The notes: generated by a model from the letters alone, not told the origin. Positions 36,766-47,294 are shown, counted from the first letter of the stretch. The stretch: 64,000 nt of DNA from Lactobacillus taiwanensis DSM 21401 (GCF_001436695.1 NZ_AYZG01000007.1:1-64000); one strand, 5' to 3'. Translations and numbers: made by a program.

Positions 36766-37491
36766 ATGAAAATATTAAGTATCACGACTGCAACCAATCA
36801 TTTGAGCGTAGCACTAAATGATGGAGATAAAATTTTTGAAAAAAATGAAGAGGATCATCGTAATCATAGTGAACATTTAGATCCTTTAATTAATGAATTA
36901 TTGAGAGAAAATAACCTTACCCTAAAAGATATCGATCGCTTTGCTGTCGCAGAAGGTCCAGGTTCTTATACAGGATTGAGAATTGGTATTACAACTGCTA
37001 AGATGTTTGCTTCTATCTTGAATAAGGATTTAGTAGGCGTGTCAACTTTAGCTGCTTTAGCTAATGGTGTAAGTGATGGTGTGATTGTAAGTGAACTTGA
37101 TGCTCGCAATAAGAATTTCTTTGCAGGAGTTTATCGAAAAGTAGATGGTAAGCTAGAAAACTTAGTTCCGGATGGTCATTATCATATAGATGATTTAATT
37201 AACAAAGTTAAAGAGTTAAATTTACCTGATCAAGTTATCTTTGTAGGAAGCTCCATTGATAAGCATCATGATGAGATTGCAGAATTACTAGGTTCAGATA
37301 ATTTTGTTCAAGCAGAAAGCGATAATCAAATTCACGCTGGTGAAATTGGTAAGTTAGCACTTAATAAAGAAGCGGTTGATCCTGATAAGATGGTGCCAAA
37401 ATATTTAAGACGTACGCAAGCTGAAATTGATTGGCATAATAAGACTGGAAAGGCTTTTGGTTCAGATAGCGACTATGTTGAGGAAGTTTAG
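36766..37491 (+). CDS. tsaB: tRNA t6A synthesis protein TsaB
   Basis: Inactive-kinase-fold partner of TsaD in making N6-threonylcarbamoyladenosine in ANN-decoding tRNAs. The 241-residue product has EGPGSYTGLRIGITTAK and ELDARNKNFFAGVY. It forms tsaB-rimI-tsaD, each overlapping the next. Confidence 0.95.
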   Translation: MKILSITTATNHLSVALNDGDKIFEKNEEDHRNHSEHLDPLINELLRENNLTLKDIDRFAVAEGPGSYTGLRIGITTAKMFASILNKDLVGVSTLAALANGVSDGVIVSELDARNKNFFAGVYRKVDGKLENLVPDGHYHIDDLINKVKELNLPDQVIFVGSSIDKHHDEIAELLGSDNFVQAESDNQIHAGEIGKLALNKEAVDPDKMVPKYLRRTQAEIDWHNKTGKAFGSDSDYVEEV

Positions 37492-38032
37492 TTTATTTTT
37501 TCATCCAGTAGAAATTGACTTAAGTTTTTCACCTTTTGCTTTGAGGTTAGAAAATGAAACTTATCAGATTATGAAGGCTAGCGATGAAAATATTGCAGAC
37601 TTATTGAAATTAGAGCAAGAGGTATATTTTGGCAGAACTCCTTGGGGTCGGTTTTCTTTTAAGAGTGAATTAAAAAAGCATGCCAATTCTTTATATTTAG
37701 TAGTTTATCAGAGGTCAACCCTAGTTGGCTTTGTTGGAATGAGAATGCAAGCGCAAGAGGGACATATAACTAATATTGCGGTAAAGCCAAGCTTTCAAAG
37801 AAGAGGAATTGGTGAATTTTTGCTCAGGACAATGATTGAAATGGCGCGAAAAAATCATGCAGTTCAGATGACTTTAGAAGTGCGAAGCGATAATTATAAT
37901 GCTCAAAGCTTATATCGAAAACTTGGGTTTAAGGATAATTTTATTCGAAAAAACTACTATATTACAGAACAAGCTGATGCAGTAAATATGCTTAAAAAAT
38001 TAACAGATAAAGAACAGGAAGAAGTAAATTGA
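37475..38032 (+). CDS. rimI: Ribosomal-protein-alanine N-acetyltransferase RimI
   Basis: GNAT acetyltransferase of 185 residues, predicted to acetylate the N-terminus of S18. The acetyl-CoA motif is [11 protein letters not shown], with [20 protein letters not shown] after it. The ATG at 37475 lies inside the end of tsaB (17-base overlap). There is a 30-residue N-terminal addition before the GNAT core. Confidence 0.9.
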   Translation: MLRKFSLFFHPVEIDLSFSPFALRLENETYQIMKASDENIADLLKLEQEVYFGRTPWGRFSFKSELKKHANSLYLVVYQRSTLVGFVGMRMQAQEGHITNIAVKPSFQRRGIGEFLLRTMIEMARKNHAVQMTLEVRSDNYNAQSLYRKLGFKDNFIRKNYYITEQADAVNMLKKLTDKEQEEVN

Positions 38033-39075
38033 CAAAAAAAGATATTCGAATTTTAGCATTTGAAAGTTCATGTGATGAAACTTCTACCGCAGTCATTAAA
38101 AATGGCCGTGAAATAGAAAGCTTGATTGTAGCTACGCAAATTAAAAGTCACCAACGTTTTGGTGGAGTAGTACCTGAAGTTGCAAGTCGTCACCATATTG
38201 AAGTAATTACTCAAATTACTAAGGAAGCTTTAGCTGAGGCAAACACTACTTGGGATGATATTGATGCAATTGCAGTTACCTATGGACCAGGACTAGTTGG
38301 AGCCTTGTTGATTGGGGTTAGTGCTGCAAAAGCTGCTTCAATGGCAACTGGGATTCCGTTGATTGGCGTTGATCATATTATGGGCCATATTATGGCTGCT
38401 CAATTAAAGGATGAAATTGAATATCCAGCTCTAGCTTTGCAAGTTTCTGGTGGACATACTGAGATTGTCTTGATGAAAGATCCTATCCACTTTGAAATTG
38501 TGGGCGATACGAGAGACGATGCGGCTGGTGAAGCATACGATAAGATCGGTCGTGTGCTAGGAGTTAATTATCCAGCTGGTAAAACCATTGATGAATGGGC
38601 ACATAAAGGTAAGGATACTTTCCACTTCCCACGAGCAATGATGGAAGATGATGATTATGATTTCTCATTCTCAGGATTAAAGAGTGCCTTTATCAACACT
38701 TGCCATCATGCAGATCAAATTCATGAAAAGCTTGATAAGTACGATTTAGCTGCAAGTTTTCAGGCTTCGGTTGTTGATGTGTTGAGTCACAAGACAATTA
38801 GAGCGATCAAAGAATATAAGCCGAAGACATTCATCTTGGGCGGCGGTGTCGCCGCGAATCACGGCTTACGCGATAGATTAGCAGAAGAAATTGAGAAGTT
38901 GCCTGCTGATATTAAGCCAAAGATGATTTTACCAGACTTGAAGCTTTGCGGAGACAATGCGGCAATGATTGGTGCTGCAGCATATAACTTGTACAAAGCT
39001 GGTAAGTTTAGTGATGAGAATTTGAATGCAGATCCATCACTTGAGTTGCCATATGCAGAGAGTATGTTGAAATAG
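38029..39075 (+). CDS. tsaD: tRNA t6A synthase catalytic subunit TsaD
   Basis: Threonylcarbamoyl transferase of 348 residues, normal length. The metal-binding HIMGH motif, [10 protein letters not shown] and the C-terminal [12 protein letters not shown] and [10 protein letters not shown] are all present. It starts with TTG at 38029, overlapping the rimI stop by four bases, with AGGAAGAAG upstream. Confidence 0.97.
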   Translation: MTKKDIRILAFESSCDETSTAVIKNGREIESLIVATQIKSHQRFGGVVPEVASRHHIEVITQITKEALAEANTTWDDIDAIAVTYGPGLVGALLIGVSAAKAASMATGIPLIGVDHIMGHIMAAQLKDEIEYPALALQVSGGHTEIVLMKDPIHFEIVGDTRDDAAGEAYDKIGRVLGVNYPAGKTIDEWAHKGKDTFHFPRAMMEDDDYDFSFSGLKSAFINTCHHADQIHEKLDKYDLAASFQASVVDVLSHKTIRAIKEYKPKTFILGGGVAANHGLRDRLAEEIEKLPADIKPKMILPDLKLCGDNAAMIGAAAYNLYKAGKFSDENLNADPSLELPYAESMLK

Positions 39076-39090
39076 AAGGTAGTAGTTATA

Positions 39091-39124
39091 AAGAGAGTCG
39101 AACAGGGATGTTTGGCTCTTTTTT
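39091..39124 (+). terminator. Terminator after tsaD
   Basis: Stem AAGAGAGTC-AACA / TGTT-GGCTCTT with mismatches, followed by T6. Confidence 0.7.
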
Positions 39125-39178
39125 GTAGAATGTTTTTGTTTTCTAGTTTTAAATAACTAACACATTAATATTTCATCA

Positions 39179-39214
39179 AACCCAAGCAATTTCTTCGTTG
39201 CTTGGGTTTTCTTA
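39179..39214. terminator. Second terminator in the tsaD-39312 spacer
   Basis: Perfect stem AACCCAAGCAA / TTGCTTGGGTT with an eight-base loop and a T-rich end. The following promoter TTGCCG-18-TATAAT (39244-39273) serves the next gene. Confidence 0.8.
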
Positions 39215-39311
39215 TTTCAATCAAATGCCCACAAGCCCTTATTTTGCCGTTTTATAGCAATTATTGTTATAATAAATATGGAAGATAAATAGTCTTGAGG
39301 AGGGAATTAGT

Positions 39312-39935
39312 ATGAAAGATGAAGCTCAATCTCCACAGGAAGAAACTCCTAACACTTATTGGCGTTGGTTAGTAGAATCATGGCGCTATCCTTTAGGTCA
39401 CAATCCTGCAGAGAAGTGGTACGGAGTTGTTACCTTATTAGGTGAAGATATTGTATTATTCATTGGTTTAGCAGTTGCAGGTAATTATATTGCTAACCTG
39501 TTTGACATGCCATTAGTACACCATGGATCTGGTGCAACTTTCTGGGCAATAGTAATTTTATTTGTTGTTCAGCTTATTACAATTCTTTGTTCCATGGTTG
39601 GTCACTTATTCGTGTTTGGTAACACAGGTGGCTTCTGGCAGTATGTTAATAAGGTTGCTCAAGTAACTAACTGGAACTTCTGGATTGCAATTTGTGCATT
39701 CTTTTTCTTAATTTTGAGTTTAAGCTCAGGCTTGCTTGGATTTGGAGAAGTTTTAGTTTGGATTTTCTATGCATTATTTGCATTGGGATCATTTCTTTTA
39801 GTTGTTTGCCCAGATCCGGGAACGGAAAAGATGATTCACGACCCATTCTGGGGAGCAGTTATTTACTTAGTAATGGTAGCTGTAGTTTATGCCATCATTT
39901 GGGGCATAGCATTAAGTATTTTAATTAACTTGTAG
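39312..39935 (+). CDS. Hypothetical polytopic membrane protein
   Basis: Product of 207 residues with five to six hydrophobic helices and a soluble N-terminal part containing TYWRWLVESWRYPLG. I do not recognise a characterised family, though the N-terminal WRW motif and the helix pattern suggest a conserved lactobacillar membrane protein. It has its own promoter, the strong site TGAGGAGGGAA, and a terminator, so it is a genuine single-gene unit. Confidence 0.7.
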   Translation: MKDEAQSPQEETPNTYWRWLVESWRYPLGHNPAEKWYGVVTLLGEDIVLFIGLAVAGNYIANLFDMPLVHHGSGATFWAIVILFVVQLITILCSMVGHLFVFGNTGGFWQYVNKVAQVTNWNFWIAICAFFFLILSLSSGLLGFGEVLVWIFYALFALGSFLLVVCPDPGTEKMIHDPFWGAVIYLVMVAVVYAIIWGIALSILINL

Positions 39936-39957
39936 GAGAATCATTATTTCCTATATA

Positions 39958-40008
39958 AAAAGGTGTTGATCATCTTCGCTTATTGCGATGAATGATTAAC
40001 ACCTTTTG
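39958..40008. terminator. Bidirectional terminator between convergent genes
   Basis: Arms AAAAGGTGTT and AACACCTTTT with an inner ATCAT/ATGAT stem. Confidence 0.85.
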
Positions 40009-40027
40009 TTTTGAAAATATTTATGAA

Positions 40028-41401
40028 TTATTCTTCTGCATGTTTGACTTCAGGTAAGTTAGATAACTTGTGATAATTCATCTGAATTCTTAAAGCTGCG
40101 TAAATTGGTTTTCCACCTAAGAGATCTAACACAAAGTAAGCGATAAAAGTAGTAATCAGCATTGGGAAGATCTGCTCAACTGACCCAACCATTTCTGTTA
40201 AAAGCGTTAAAGCTGTAAAAGGAGCCTTTTCGATTGCACCAAAGTAAGCACACATAGAAGTGACAATTATAATGCCGTAACAACGCTTAGGGGCAATATT
40301 AAAGTGAATCATAATTACTGCAAATATAACGCCCAGAAGTGCTCCTAGAACTAAGATTGGCATAAAAATACCACCAGGTACAGAGGCACCATAAGAGATC
40401 ATAGAAAAGATAAAGCGAACAATAAACCAAATTAATGGAAGTAACATTAAACTCAAAGTCCCCGTTTGGATATTTTTCATGAAAATCGGTTCAAAAAGAC
40501 TAGAAATGAAATCATGAGAACCGCCAAGTAAAGTTGCATTCCATAAACCAATTGGAATTACTAGGAGTAAAGGGATGATACTGTGATAAATCTTAGGTAT
40601 CTTAGTAAGTTTTGAATAAACTGGCTTCAGACTTAAGAGACAATATTGATAGAGATGAGCCAGTAAGCCTAATGCCACGCCCATAATAGTAACAAACCAA
40701 TAGGAGGTAAGTGGCAAGGATTTTTCTAAAGGAAGATAAAGGCAAGGCTGAGTACCAAAAAAGAATAGTGTCATTAAGTCGGAAGACATAGCGGCAGCTA
40801 GGGCCGTCAAAACTTCTTTGGGTGTAAAGTTAAAGGTTATTTCTTCTACTAGAAAGAAAACCCCAGCTAAAGGAGCCGAAAAAGCTGCACTAAGGCCAGC
40901 CGCTATACCGCAGCCTTGCAGGCGCTTAAGATCATCCGGATCGGCATGGAAAAGATTTTCACCAAAAGCTTGCCCCACCATTGCACCCATTTGAATACAA
41001 GGACCTTCACGTCCTAAAAATAGACCGGGACAAATTGCAAGAAGTCCACCTACATATTTTCGCCATAAAATGCTCCACCAATTCATCTTGTTTTCATTAA
41101 GCATTACAGCTTCAACTTGAGGTACACCAGAACCAGTAATGTTATTCAACACTGGTTTAATGACTTGACCAAGGATAAAAACAATTAATAAAGTAGCAAT
41201 AACATACGGAATTAAGTAGATTGGCTTTTGACGCATTAAAGGATAAATGAAAAAGAGAAATTTCATTGTGTGGTCAATAATCCATCGAAAGGTACCAACA
41301 ATTAGGCCCGTTATCATTCCAATCATAATCCCTTGTAAGAAAATAAAGAAAAAGTTTGATGTAAACGGCTTAGCTAAGACTTGCTTGGCAGTTTTAATCA
41401 T
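40028..41401 (-). CDS. CLC-family chloride channel or Cl-/H+ exchanger
   Basis: Membrane protein of 457 residues with the three CLC selectivity motifs: GSGVPQVE, GREGPCIQMGA (containing the gating glutamate) and GGIFMPILVLGALLG. The GREGP motif argues for the chloride branch over the CLC-F fluoride branch. There are no C-terminal CBS domains. GGTGAAG precedes the ATG on the minus strand. It stands alone, likely for pH or osmotic homeostasis. Confidence 0.92.
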   Translation of the reverse strand: MIKTAKQVLAKPFTSNFFFIFLQGIMIGMITGLIVGTFRWIIDHTMKFLFFIYPLMRQKPIYLIPYVIATLLIVFILGQVIKPVLNNITGSGVPQVEAVMLNENKMNWWSILWRKYVGGLLAICPGLFLGREGPCIQMGAMVGQAFGENLFHADPDDLKRLQGCGIAAGLSAAFSAPLAGVFFLVEEITFNFTPKEVLTALAAAMSSDLMTLFFFGTQPCLYLPLEKSLPLTSYWFVTIMGVALGLLAHLYQYCLLSLKPVYSKLTKIPKIYHSIIPLLLVIPIGLWNATLLGGSHDFISSLFEPIFMKNIQTGTLSLMLLPLIWFIVRFIFSMISYGASVPGGIFMPILVLGALLGVIFAVIMIHFNIAPKRCYGIIIVTSMCAYFGAIEKAPFTALTLLTEMVGSVEQIFPMLITTFIAYFVLDLLGGKPIYAALRIQMNYHKLSNLPEVKHAEE

Positions 41402-41502
41402 TTCTTCACCAGCTTTCTAAAAATTACTTATTAAGTTTAGTTTACATCAATTAATATTTAAGCCAATAAAAATAACGATAGCTGTTTGACATCGTTATTG
41501 AT

Positions 41503-42495
41503 TTACTTATCGCCATCAAAAATAGAAGATTTTACAATAACATAATCTACTACACGGATTGCACTTAGATCTTTACCACCAGCATAGGAGATTGAAGATT
41601 GTAAATCTTCCTGCATTTCACGCAAGGTATCCTTAATATAACCACGGTAAGGAACTAGCATTTGCTTTCCTTCAACATTACGGTAAGCTCCTTTTTGAAC
41701 CTCGGAGGCTGACCCCCAGTATTGCTTATATCTCTTACCATCAATTGTAATTAAGTTGCCAGGAGATTCTTCATGTCCTGCAAATAGAGATCCAATCATT
41801 ACCATTGAAGCGCCAAAGCGAACAGACTTGGCAATGTCACCGTTGTGGCGAATACCACCGTCAGCGATCAATGGCTTTCTGGCTGCTTTAGAACACATTC
41901 TAAGTGCTGCTAATTGCCAGCCTCCGGTACCAAAGCCAGTTTTTAACTTAGTAATACATGCTCTACCAGGGCCTACGCCGACTTTAGTTGCATCAGCTCC
42001 AGCGTTTTCTAATTCACGAACTGCTTCAGGAGTTGCAATGTTGCCAGCTGTTAAAAATGTATCAGGCAACTTATCTTTAATGTATTTAATCATCTTAATT
42101 ACATAATCTGAATGGCCGTGAGCTACGTCGATTGTAATATATTCAGGAATAATCTTTTCTTTAGCTAAGTAGTCAATAAAGTCATATTCGCTATCTTTAA
42201 TTCCAACTGAAATTGAGGCAAATAAACCTTTATCATGCATCGTTTTAATAAAATCAGCTCGTTTTTCTGGATAAAAACGGTGCATTACATAATAATACCC
42301 ATTTTCTGCTAGCCAAATAGCTAGATCTTCATCAATAACGCTTTCCATGTTTGCTGGAACGACAGGAATTTTAAATGTCCGGCTTCCAAATTTAACACTA
42401 GTGTCAGCTTCCTTACGGCTTTTAATGATGCATTTATTCGGTACAAGTTGAATATCATCATAATCGAAGGCTTCCATACTAAAGTAATTGCTCAT
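41503..42495 (-). CDS. guaC: GMP reductase
   Basis: NADPH-dependent enzyme converting GMP to IMP with loss of ammonia. The 330-residue product has the IMPDH-superfamily loop [11 protein letters not shown] with the catalytic Cys, and lacks CBS domains, which separates it from IMP dehydrogenase. I chose the ATG at 42495 ([10 protein letters not shown]), preceded by GAGG; an upstream extension is not conserved. It is divergent from purA, and both feed adenine nucleotide balance. Confidence 0.93.
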   Translation of the reverse strand: MSNYFSMEAFDYDDIQLVPNKCIIKSRKEADTSVKFGSRTFKIPVVPANMESVIDEDLAIWLAENGYYYVMHRFYPEKRADFIKTMHDKGLFASISVGIKDSEYDFIDYLAKEKIIPEYITIDVAHGHSDYVIKMIKYIKDKLPDTFLTAGNIATPEAVRELENAGADATKVGVGPGRACITKLKTGFGTGGWQLAALRMCSKAARKPLIADGGIRHNGDIAKSVRFGASMVMIGSLFAGHEESPGNLITIDGKRYKQYWGSASEVQKGAYRNVEGKQMLVPYRGYIKDTLREMQEDLQSSISYAGGKDLSAIRVVDYVIVKSSIFDGDK

Positions 42496-42597
42496 GTAAT
42501 ATACCTCATGCTTTTTTAAAACTACATGAGTTAATATACGGGGGTTGTTAGGTAAAGTCAAGAGCAAAAATGAATGTTTATTTTATTAGTTATTAAA

Positions 42598-42654
42598 AAC
42601 GTTCGGAAATAATTGACTATTGAAGCTTAGATTGTTAAACTAGTCTTCGGTTTT
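42598..42654 (+). promoter_or_regulatory. purA promoter with two PurBox-like sequences
   Basis: The promoter is TTGACT-17-TAAACT (42613-42641). The reverse complement of 42598-42610 reads ATTTCCGAACGTT, 12 of 13 bases of the lactococcal PurBox AWWWCCGAACWWT. A weaker copy, AAAACCGAAGACT, is the reverse complement of 42642-42654. PurR control of the divergent guaC-purA region is inferred. Confidence 0.5.
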
Positions 42655-42684
42655 AAGAAAATGATTTTTATGAGGTGAAATCAA

Positions 42685-43974
42685 ATGACAGCAATAGCAG
42701 TTGTAGGTAGTCAATGGGGCGACGAAGGAAAGGGTAAAATTACTGATTTCTTAAGTAAGGATGCAGCCATGGCTGTACGTTCAAATGGTGGTAACAATGC
42801 AGGCCACACAATTGAAATTGGTGACAAGACTTTCAAGATGCGCCTAATTCCATCTGGAATTTTTGCTGCTAAGAAGGGTGCTGTAATTGGTAATGGTGTA
42901 GTTATCAATCCAGAAGTAATGTTCGGAGAATTAGACAACCTTGAAAAAGAAGGTATCGACATTAGTGGCTTAAAGATTTCTAATCGAGCACATGTAATTA
43001 TGCCATACCACATTTTGCAAGATACTTATCAAGAAGAAGCTAAAGGTGACAAGAAGATCGGAACTACCAAGAACGGTATTGGTCCTTGTTACATGGATAA
43101 GGCTTCAAGAATTGGTATTCGCGTTTGTGATTTACTTGAAAGAGATACTTTTGAAGAAAAATTACGTACTAATTTAGCTGAAAAGAATGCTTTATTCACT
43201 AAGGTTTATAACAAGCCTGCACTTAAGTTTGAAGATATTTTTGAAAAGTATCTTGAATATGGTCAAAAGATGAAGAAATACGTTACTGATACTTCAGTAG
43301 TGGTAAATGAAGCTTTAGACAATGATGAAAAAGTCTTATTCGAAGGTGCGCAAGGTGTAATGCTTGATATTGATGAAGGAACTTATCCATATGTAACTTC
43401 TTCAAACACTATTTCAGGCGGAATTGCTTCTGGTATTGGAATGGGTGCTAACCGCTTAAATACTGTAATTGGTGTCTGCAAGGCTTACACTACTCGTGTT
43501 GGTGAAGGTCCATTCCCAACTGAATTATTAGATGAAGTTGGCGATCGCATTCGTGAAACTGCTCATGAATATGGTACTGTTACTGGTCGTCCACGTCGTG
43601 TTGGTTGGTTTGACTCAGTAGCTCTTCGTCACGCAAAACGTGTTGCTGGTATCAATGCCTTAAGTTTGAACTTATTAGATGTATTTTCTGGTTTTGAGAA
43701 GATTAAGATTGCTACCGCTTATGAACTTGATGGTAAGAAGATTGACTACTACCCAGCAAGTTTGAAAGAATTATACAGATGTAAGCCTGTTTATGAAGAA
43801 CTACCTGCTTGGGATGAAGATATTACTAATGTAAAGACATGGGAAGACTTGCCAGAAAACGCTAAGAAATTCTTGAACCGCGTTTCTGAATTAGTTGGTG
43901 TTCCTTTAGTTACTGTTTCAGTTGGTCCAGATCGTGAACAAACTATTGTTTTGAAGAATCCATGGGAAATGTAA
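42685..43974 (+). CDS. purA: Adenylosuccinate synthetase
   Basis: Joins IMP and aspartate with GTP hydrolysis to form adenylosuccinate. The 429-residue product starts with the P-loop [12 protein letters not shown] and contains [16 protein letters not shown] and [22 protein letters not shown] precedes the ATG. It is followed after three bases by purB, so both AMP-branch steps are in one operon. Confidence 0.97.
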   Translation: MTAIAVVGSQWGDEGKGKITDFLSKDAAMAVRSNGGNNAGHTIEIGDKTFKMRLIPSGIFAAKKGAVIGNGVVINPEVMFGELDNLEKEGIDISGLKISNRAHVIMPYHILQDTYQEEAKGDKKIGTTKNGIGPCYMDKASRIGIRVCDLLERDTFEEKLRTNLAEKNALFTKVYNKPALKFEDIFEKYLEYGQKMKKYVTDTSVVVNEALDNDEKVLFEGAQGVMLDIDEGTYPYVTSSNTISGGIASGIGMGANRLNTVIGVCKAYTTRVGEGPFPTELLDEVGDRIRETAHEYGTVTGRPRRVGWFDSVALRHAKRVAGINALSLNLLDVFSGFEKIKIATAYELDGKKIDYYPASLKELYRCKPVYEELPAWDEDITNVKTWEDLPENAKKFLNRVSELVGVPLVTVSVGPDREQTIVLKNPWEM

Positions 43975-43977
43975 TTT

Positions 43978-45273
43978 ATGCTTGAACGTTATACTCGTCC
44001 AGAAATGGGCAAAATTTGGTCGTTAGAAAATAAATATAATGCTTGGCTAAAAGTTGAAATTGCGGCGACTAATGCATGGGAAGAACTGGGTGAAGTTCCT
44101 GCTGAAGACGCTAAGAAGATTGCTGACAATGCTTCTTTTACAGTAGAGCGTGTTAGTGAATTAGAAGCTATTACTCACCACGATGTAGTTGCTTTTACTA
44201 GAACAGTTTCTGAAAGCTTAGGAGAAGAAAAGAAGTGGGTTCACTTCGGCTTAACTTCAACCGACGTTGTAGATACTGCACAAGGTTATATCTTAAAGCA
44301 AGCTAATGAGATCATTTTGAAAGACTTAGAGGCTTTAAAAGAGACTATTGCAGATAAGGCTAGAAAATATAAATACACTGTTGAAATGGGACGCACTCAC
44401 GGTGTTCAAGCAGAACCAACTACTTTTGGTTTGAAGCTTGCTCGCTGGTATGCCGAGATTAACCGTGATATTGAACGCTTTAAAGTAGCTGCTAAAGATG
44501 TTGAATCTGGTAAGATTTCTGGTGCTGTTGGTACTTTTGCTAATGTCCCACCAGCAGTTGAAACTAGCGTTTTAAAGCAGCTTGGTTTAACTCAGCAACC
44601 AGTTACTAGTCAGGTTTTGCCAAGAGACTTACATGCATACTACATTGCTACGATTGCTTTAATTGCTACAAGTATTGAAAATTGGGCAACAGAAATTCGC
44701 GGTTTGCAACGTAGTGAAATTCATGAAGTTGAAGAACACTTTAGAGCTGGTCAAAAAGGCTCTTCTGCAATGCCTCACAAGCATAATCCAATTGGATCAG
44801 AAAACTTATGCGGTATGGCTCGAGTAATGCGCGGCTTTATGGTGCCAGCTTATGAAGATGTGGCTTTATGGCATGAGAGAGATATTTCTCATTCAAGTGC
44901 TGAGCGTGTAATTTTACCTGATGCAACAATTGGAATAGATTACATGCTAAACCGCTTTAACCGGATTTTGACTAACTTAGATGTTTTCCCTGAGACAATG
45001 CTTAAGAACATGGATCGTACTTATGGTTTGATTTATTCACAACGTGTGCTCTTAAAGTTAATTGATGAAGCAGGCTTATCACGTGAAAAAGCTTACGATA
45101 TGGTGCAAAAATTAGCTAATAAGTCATGGCAAGAACAAACTTCATTTAGAAAGCTAATTGAAGATAGTGAAGTTATGAATTACTTGTCTGAAGACGATTT
45201 AGATGATGCATTTGATTATCATTATCACTTGAAGCATGTTGATGAAATTTTTGAAAAGTGCGGTTTAGACTAA
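43978..45273 (+). CDS. purB: Adenylosuccinate lyase
   Basis: Fumarase-superfamily lyase of 431 residues acting on adenylosuccinate and SAICAR. The superfamily signature is [16 protein letters not shown], with [15 protein letters not shown] before it. It starts four bases after purA with no room for a separate promoter and ends at a strong terminator. Confidence 0.97.
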   Translation: MLERYTRPEMGKIWSLENKYNAWLKVEIAATNAWEELGEVPAEDAKKIADNASFTVERVSELEAITHHDVVAFTRTVSESLGEEKKWVHFGLTSTDVVDTAQGYILKQANEIILKDLEALKETIADKARKYKYTVEMGRTHGVQAEPTTFGLKLARWYAEINRDIERFKVAAKDVESGKISGAVGTFANVPPAVETSVLKQLGLTQQPVTSQVLPRDLHAYYIATIALIATSIENWATEIRGLQRSEIHEVEEHFRAGQKGSSAMPHKHNPIGSENLCGMARVMRGFMVPAYEDVALWHERDISHSSAERVILPDATIGIDYMLNRFNRILTNLDVFPETMLKNMDRTYGLIYSQRVLLKLIDEAGLSREKAYDMVQKLANKSWQEQTSFRKLIEDSEVMNYLSEDDLDDAFDYHYHLKHVDEIFEKCGLD

Positions 45274-45283
45274 GATAGAAACT

Positions 45284-45328
45284 AAAACGTTTTGTTAGAT
45301 ATAATTATGTCTGACAGAACGTTTTTTA
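45284..45328 (+). terminator. Terminator after purB
   Basis: Arms AAAACGTTTTGTTAGA and TCTGACAGAACGTTTTTT around a nine-base loop. Confidence 0.8.
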
Positions 45329-45350
45329 TTTTGGGGAGGAAAATATATTA

Positions 45351-46094
45351 ATGAATCAAGAACTACTAAATAAACTTGAGCATTTAACTGAAATATATAA
45401 ATCAGGGTACTGGGGAAGCAATGTGCCAGAAGATACACGTCCTCAAAATTTAGATCCTAATTCTGAAGAAAATGCTATTTTTTATACATTGCCAACTGCT
45501 TTAGATTATCAACGAAATTCTAATACCTTGTGGAAAAGTGCTACGGCTACTTTTGAAGATAATGAAACTAGCTTTGTATTTAATCCACAAGAAGTGATGA
45601 ATAAAGATTTTATTGAAGTACAGGCAGCCTTAACTAAATATAGTTTGGCTTTGCAGAAAAATAAGCAGACACAAATTTGGATTAGATTTTGTCAGACTTT
45701 AGATAATAATTTCAATGGGAAAGTAACTGATTTTTTTGCTTATTTTGACAATGATGTTCAAAAAGTTCGTCATTATATGCAGGTAGAGAGGAAAAAGGAT
45801 TTTCTATACCTGTCTGGTAAAAAATTGTGTAATTACTGGCTATATGTGATGTATCAGTATACGAATCTACCTTTGATTAATACTGATCAAATTTATATTG
45901 CTGCAGATCGTCATATTATTAGAGCTACGCATAAACTTGGGCTGATTACAGATGAAGAAGTAGAAAGTACAAAAGTACAGGATTATGTAATAAAAGCTTG
46001 GATTGAAGCGCTAAAGGGTACCAATTATATACCTATTGATTTTCAATCTGCCCTTTGGTTATGGGCAAGGAATGGATTTAAAGAAGAGTTGTAA
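45351..46094 (+). CDS. Unrecognised protein, possibly HhH-GPD glycosylase-like
   Basis: Soluble product of 247 residues with good ribosome site GGGGAGGAAA. I do not recognise it firmly. The stretch LSGKKLCNYWLYVMY followed by IAADRHIIRATHKLGLI recalls the helix-hairpin-helix plus catalytic-Asp region of HhH-GPD DNA glycosylases such as the AGOG group (VDxHVxRVxxRLGL), which would make Asp in AADRH the candidate catalytic residue. No FeS cysteine cluster is visible. The NUDIX hydrolase gene follows 16 bases later, so a nucleotide-damage theme is possible. Confidence 0.5.
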   Translation: MNQELLNKLEHLTEIYKSGYWGSNVPEDTRPQNLDPNSEENAIFYTLPTALDYQRNSNTLWKSATATFEDNETSFVFNPQEVMNKDFIEVQAALTKYSLALQKNKQTQIWIRFCQTLDNNFNGKVTDFFAYFDNDVQKVRHYMQVERKKDFLYLSGKKLCNYWLYVMYQYTNLPLINTDQIYIAADRHIIRATHKLGLITDEEVESTKVQDYVIKAWIEALKGTNYIPIDFQSALWLWARNGFKEEL

Positions 46095-46110
46095 TTAAAG
46101 GAAAAATATC

Positions 46111-46560
46111 ATGAAACATGAACATTCAGCAGGCGCAATTATCTGGCGTAAGCAAAATAATGAAATCCAATATCTATTAGTTCAAAGTCAGCCTTATAAG
46201 CAATTTAAAAGTGCATGGGCTTTTTCAAAAGGACATCTTGAAGCAGGAGAAACAGCGCAAGAAGCTGCAAAACGAGAAATTTTTGAAGAAGTAGGTTTGA
46301 AGCCTGAATTTAATTTTGATTTTAGTAAAAGCTATTCATATCAAGTTACTTCAGAAATTGAAAAGACCGTAACTTTATTTTTAGCAAAATACAATCCTCA
46401 TCAGGAAATAAAACGACAAGAAAGTGAAATTAGGCAGACTGCTTGGCTAAACTATGAAGATGCACAAAAAAGAATCAGAGAGCAAAACTTTAAGGAATTT
46501 AGTTTTGAAGATTTATCCTTTATTCTGGAGAAGGCTAATGATTATTTAAATGGATATTGA
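46111..46560 (+). CDS. NUDIX hydrolase, Ap4A-hydrolase-like
   Basis: Product of 149 residues with a complete NUDIX box, beginning GHLEAGETAQEAAKREIFEE and ending VGL, which fits GX5EX7REUXEEXGU. The start SAGAIIWRKQN and the short size suggest the bis(5'-nucleosyl)-tetraphosphatase subgroup, but substrate is not certain. GGAAAAATATC precedes the ATG. A diverged copy of its last 40 codons lies at 51542-51667. Confidence 0.88.
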   Translation: MKHEHSAGAIIWRKQNNEIQYLLVQSQPYKQFKSAWAFSKGHLEAGETAQEAAKREIFEEVGLKPEFNFDFSKSYSYQVTSEIEKTVTLFLAKYNPHQEIKRQESEIRQTAWLNYEDAQKRIREQNFKEFSFEDLSFILEKANDYLNGY

Positions 46561-46678
46561 TTCTGAGAATAATCAGTGTGATGAGATTTTCTATAATTTA
46601 AGCAAGATTATATCTAGTTAAAATTAAATACAACGTATATAAATTGTAGTATAATTTTAGAAAAGGAGAGTGATTAAT

Positions 46679-46978
46679 ATGGCACATACATATAGTTATC
46701 GTGCAGATTCTAAAGATCATGATGAAGTTAAAAGAATTTTAGATAATCTCGGTTTAGACATGTCTACTAGTATTAAAATGTATTTTAAACAAATTATTAG
46801 ACATAATGGAATTCCCTTTTCAGTAACCAATTCTAATACGCTTACAGACGATACTAAGAAAGCTCTTTTACTGGCAGAAGCTAAAGATATGGGCTTAATT
46901 GAAGACGATACTCCAGCCTTTAAAGATACTAATAAATTGATTAGTTATATGAAAAAACGTGCAAAGGAATTAGAGTAA
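46679..46978 (+). CDS. RelB/DinJ-family antitoxin
   Basis: Antitoxin of 99 residues with an N-terminal ribbon-helix-helix-like domain (YSYRADSKDHDEVKRILDNL, then LDMSTSIKMYFKQIIRHNGIPF), the DinJ/RelB pattern. AAAGGAG precedes ATG 46679; a GTG at 46670 overlaps that site. Its stop overlaps the toxin start (TAATG). Upstream are TATAAT at 46650-46655 and an inverted ACAA ... TTGT that may be the operator. Confidence 0.88.
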   Translation: MAHTYSYRADSKDHDEVKRILDNLGLDMSTSIKMYFKQIIRHNGIPFSVTNSNTLTDDTKKALLLAEAKDMGLIEDDTPAFKDTNKLISYMKKRAKELE

Positions 46979-47286
46979 TGTATGAAATAAAGGCCAAAGA
47001 TACTTTTATTCAGGATGTAAATCGTTGGAGTAAGAAAGTTCCTGAGTTATGGGATGAAATTCAAACAATAACTTCATATATGCAAGAAACTGGAGAAATA
47101 CCGGAAGAATAGGATCCACATCTTTTAACTAATGAGGAATTGAATTATGTAGGATATTTTGAATTTCATTTATTTGAGGGGAAACTTGATTTGCTTGTTA
47201 TTCATACAAAAAACAAAAATAAAAAAGTCTTTCGATTGGTTAGACTAGGGTCTCATAATGAATTATTTCATTCTGATTTACGATAA
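46978..47286 (+). pseudogene. YafQ/RelE-family toxin interrupted by an amber codon
   Basis: The ATG overlaps the antitoxin stop by one base. The frame reads MYEIKAKDTFIQDVNRW to residue 44 and meets TAG at 47110-47112, then continues in the same frame with DPHLLTNEELNYVGYFEFH and VFRLVRLGSHNELFH to TAA at 47284. The total of 103 codons and the pattern match YafQ mRNA-interferases; the TAG replaces a position that is commonly Tyr (IPxxYxxH). The toxin is probably inactive while the antitoxin is intact. Confidence 0.85.
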
Positions 47287-47294
47287 TTAAAATT

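Noticed and set aside
42496-42597. Purine riboswitch upstream of guaC
   Set aside because: The conserved loop sequences of the purine aptamer are absent; only a weak hairpin (ACTCATG/CATGAG) near the guaC ribosome site is seen.
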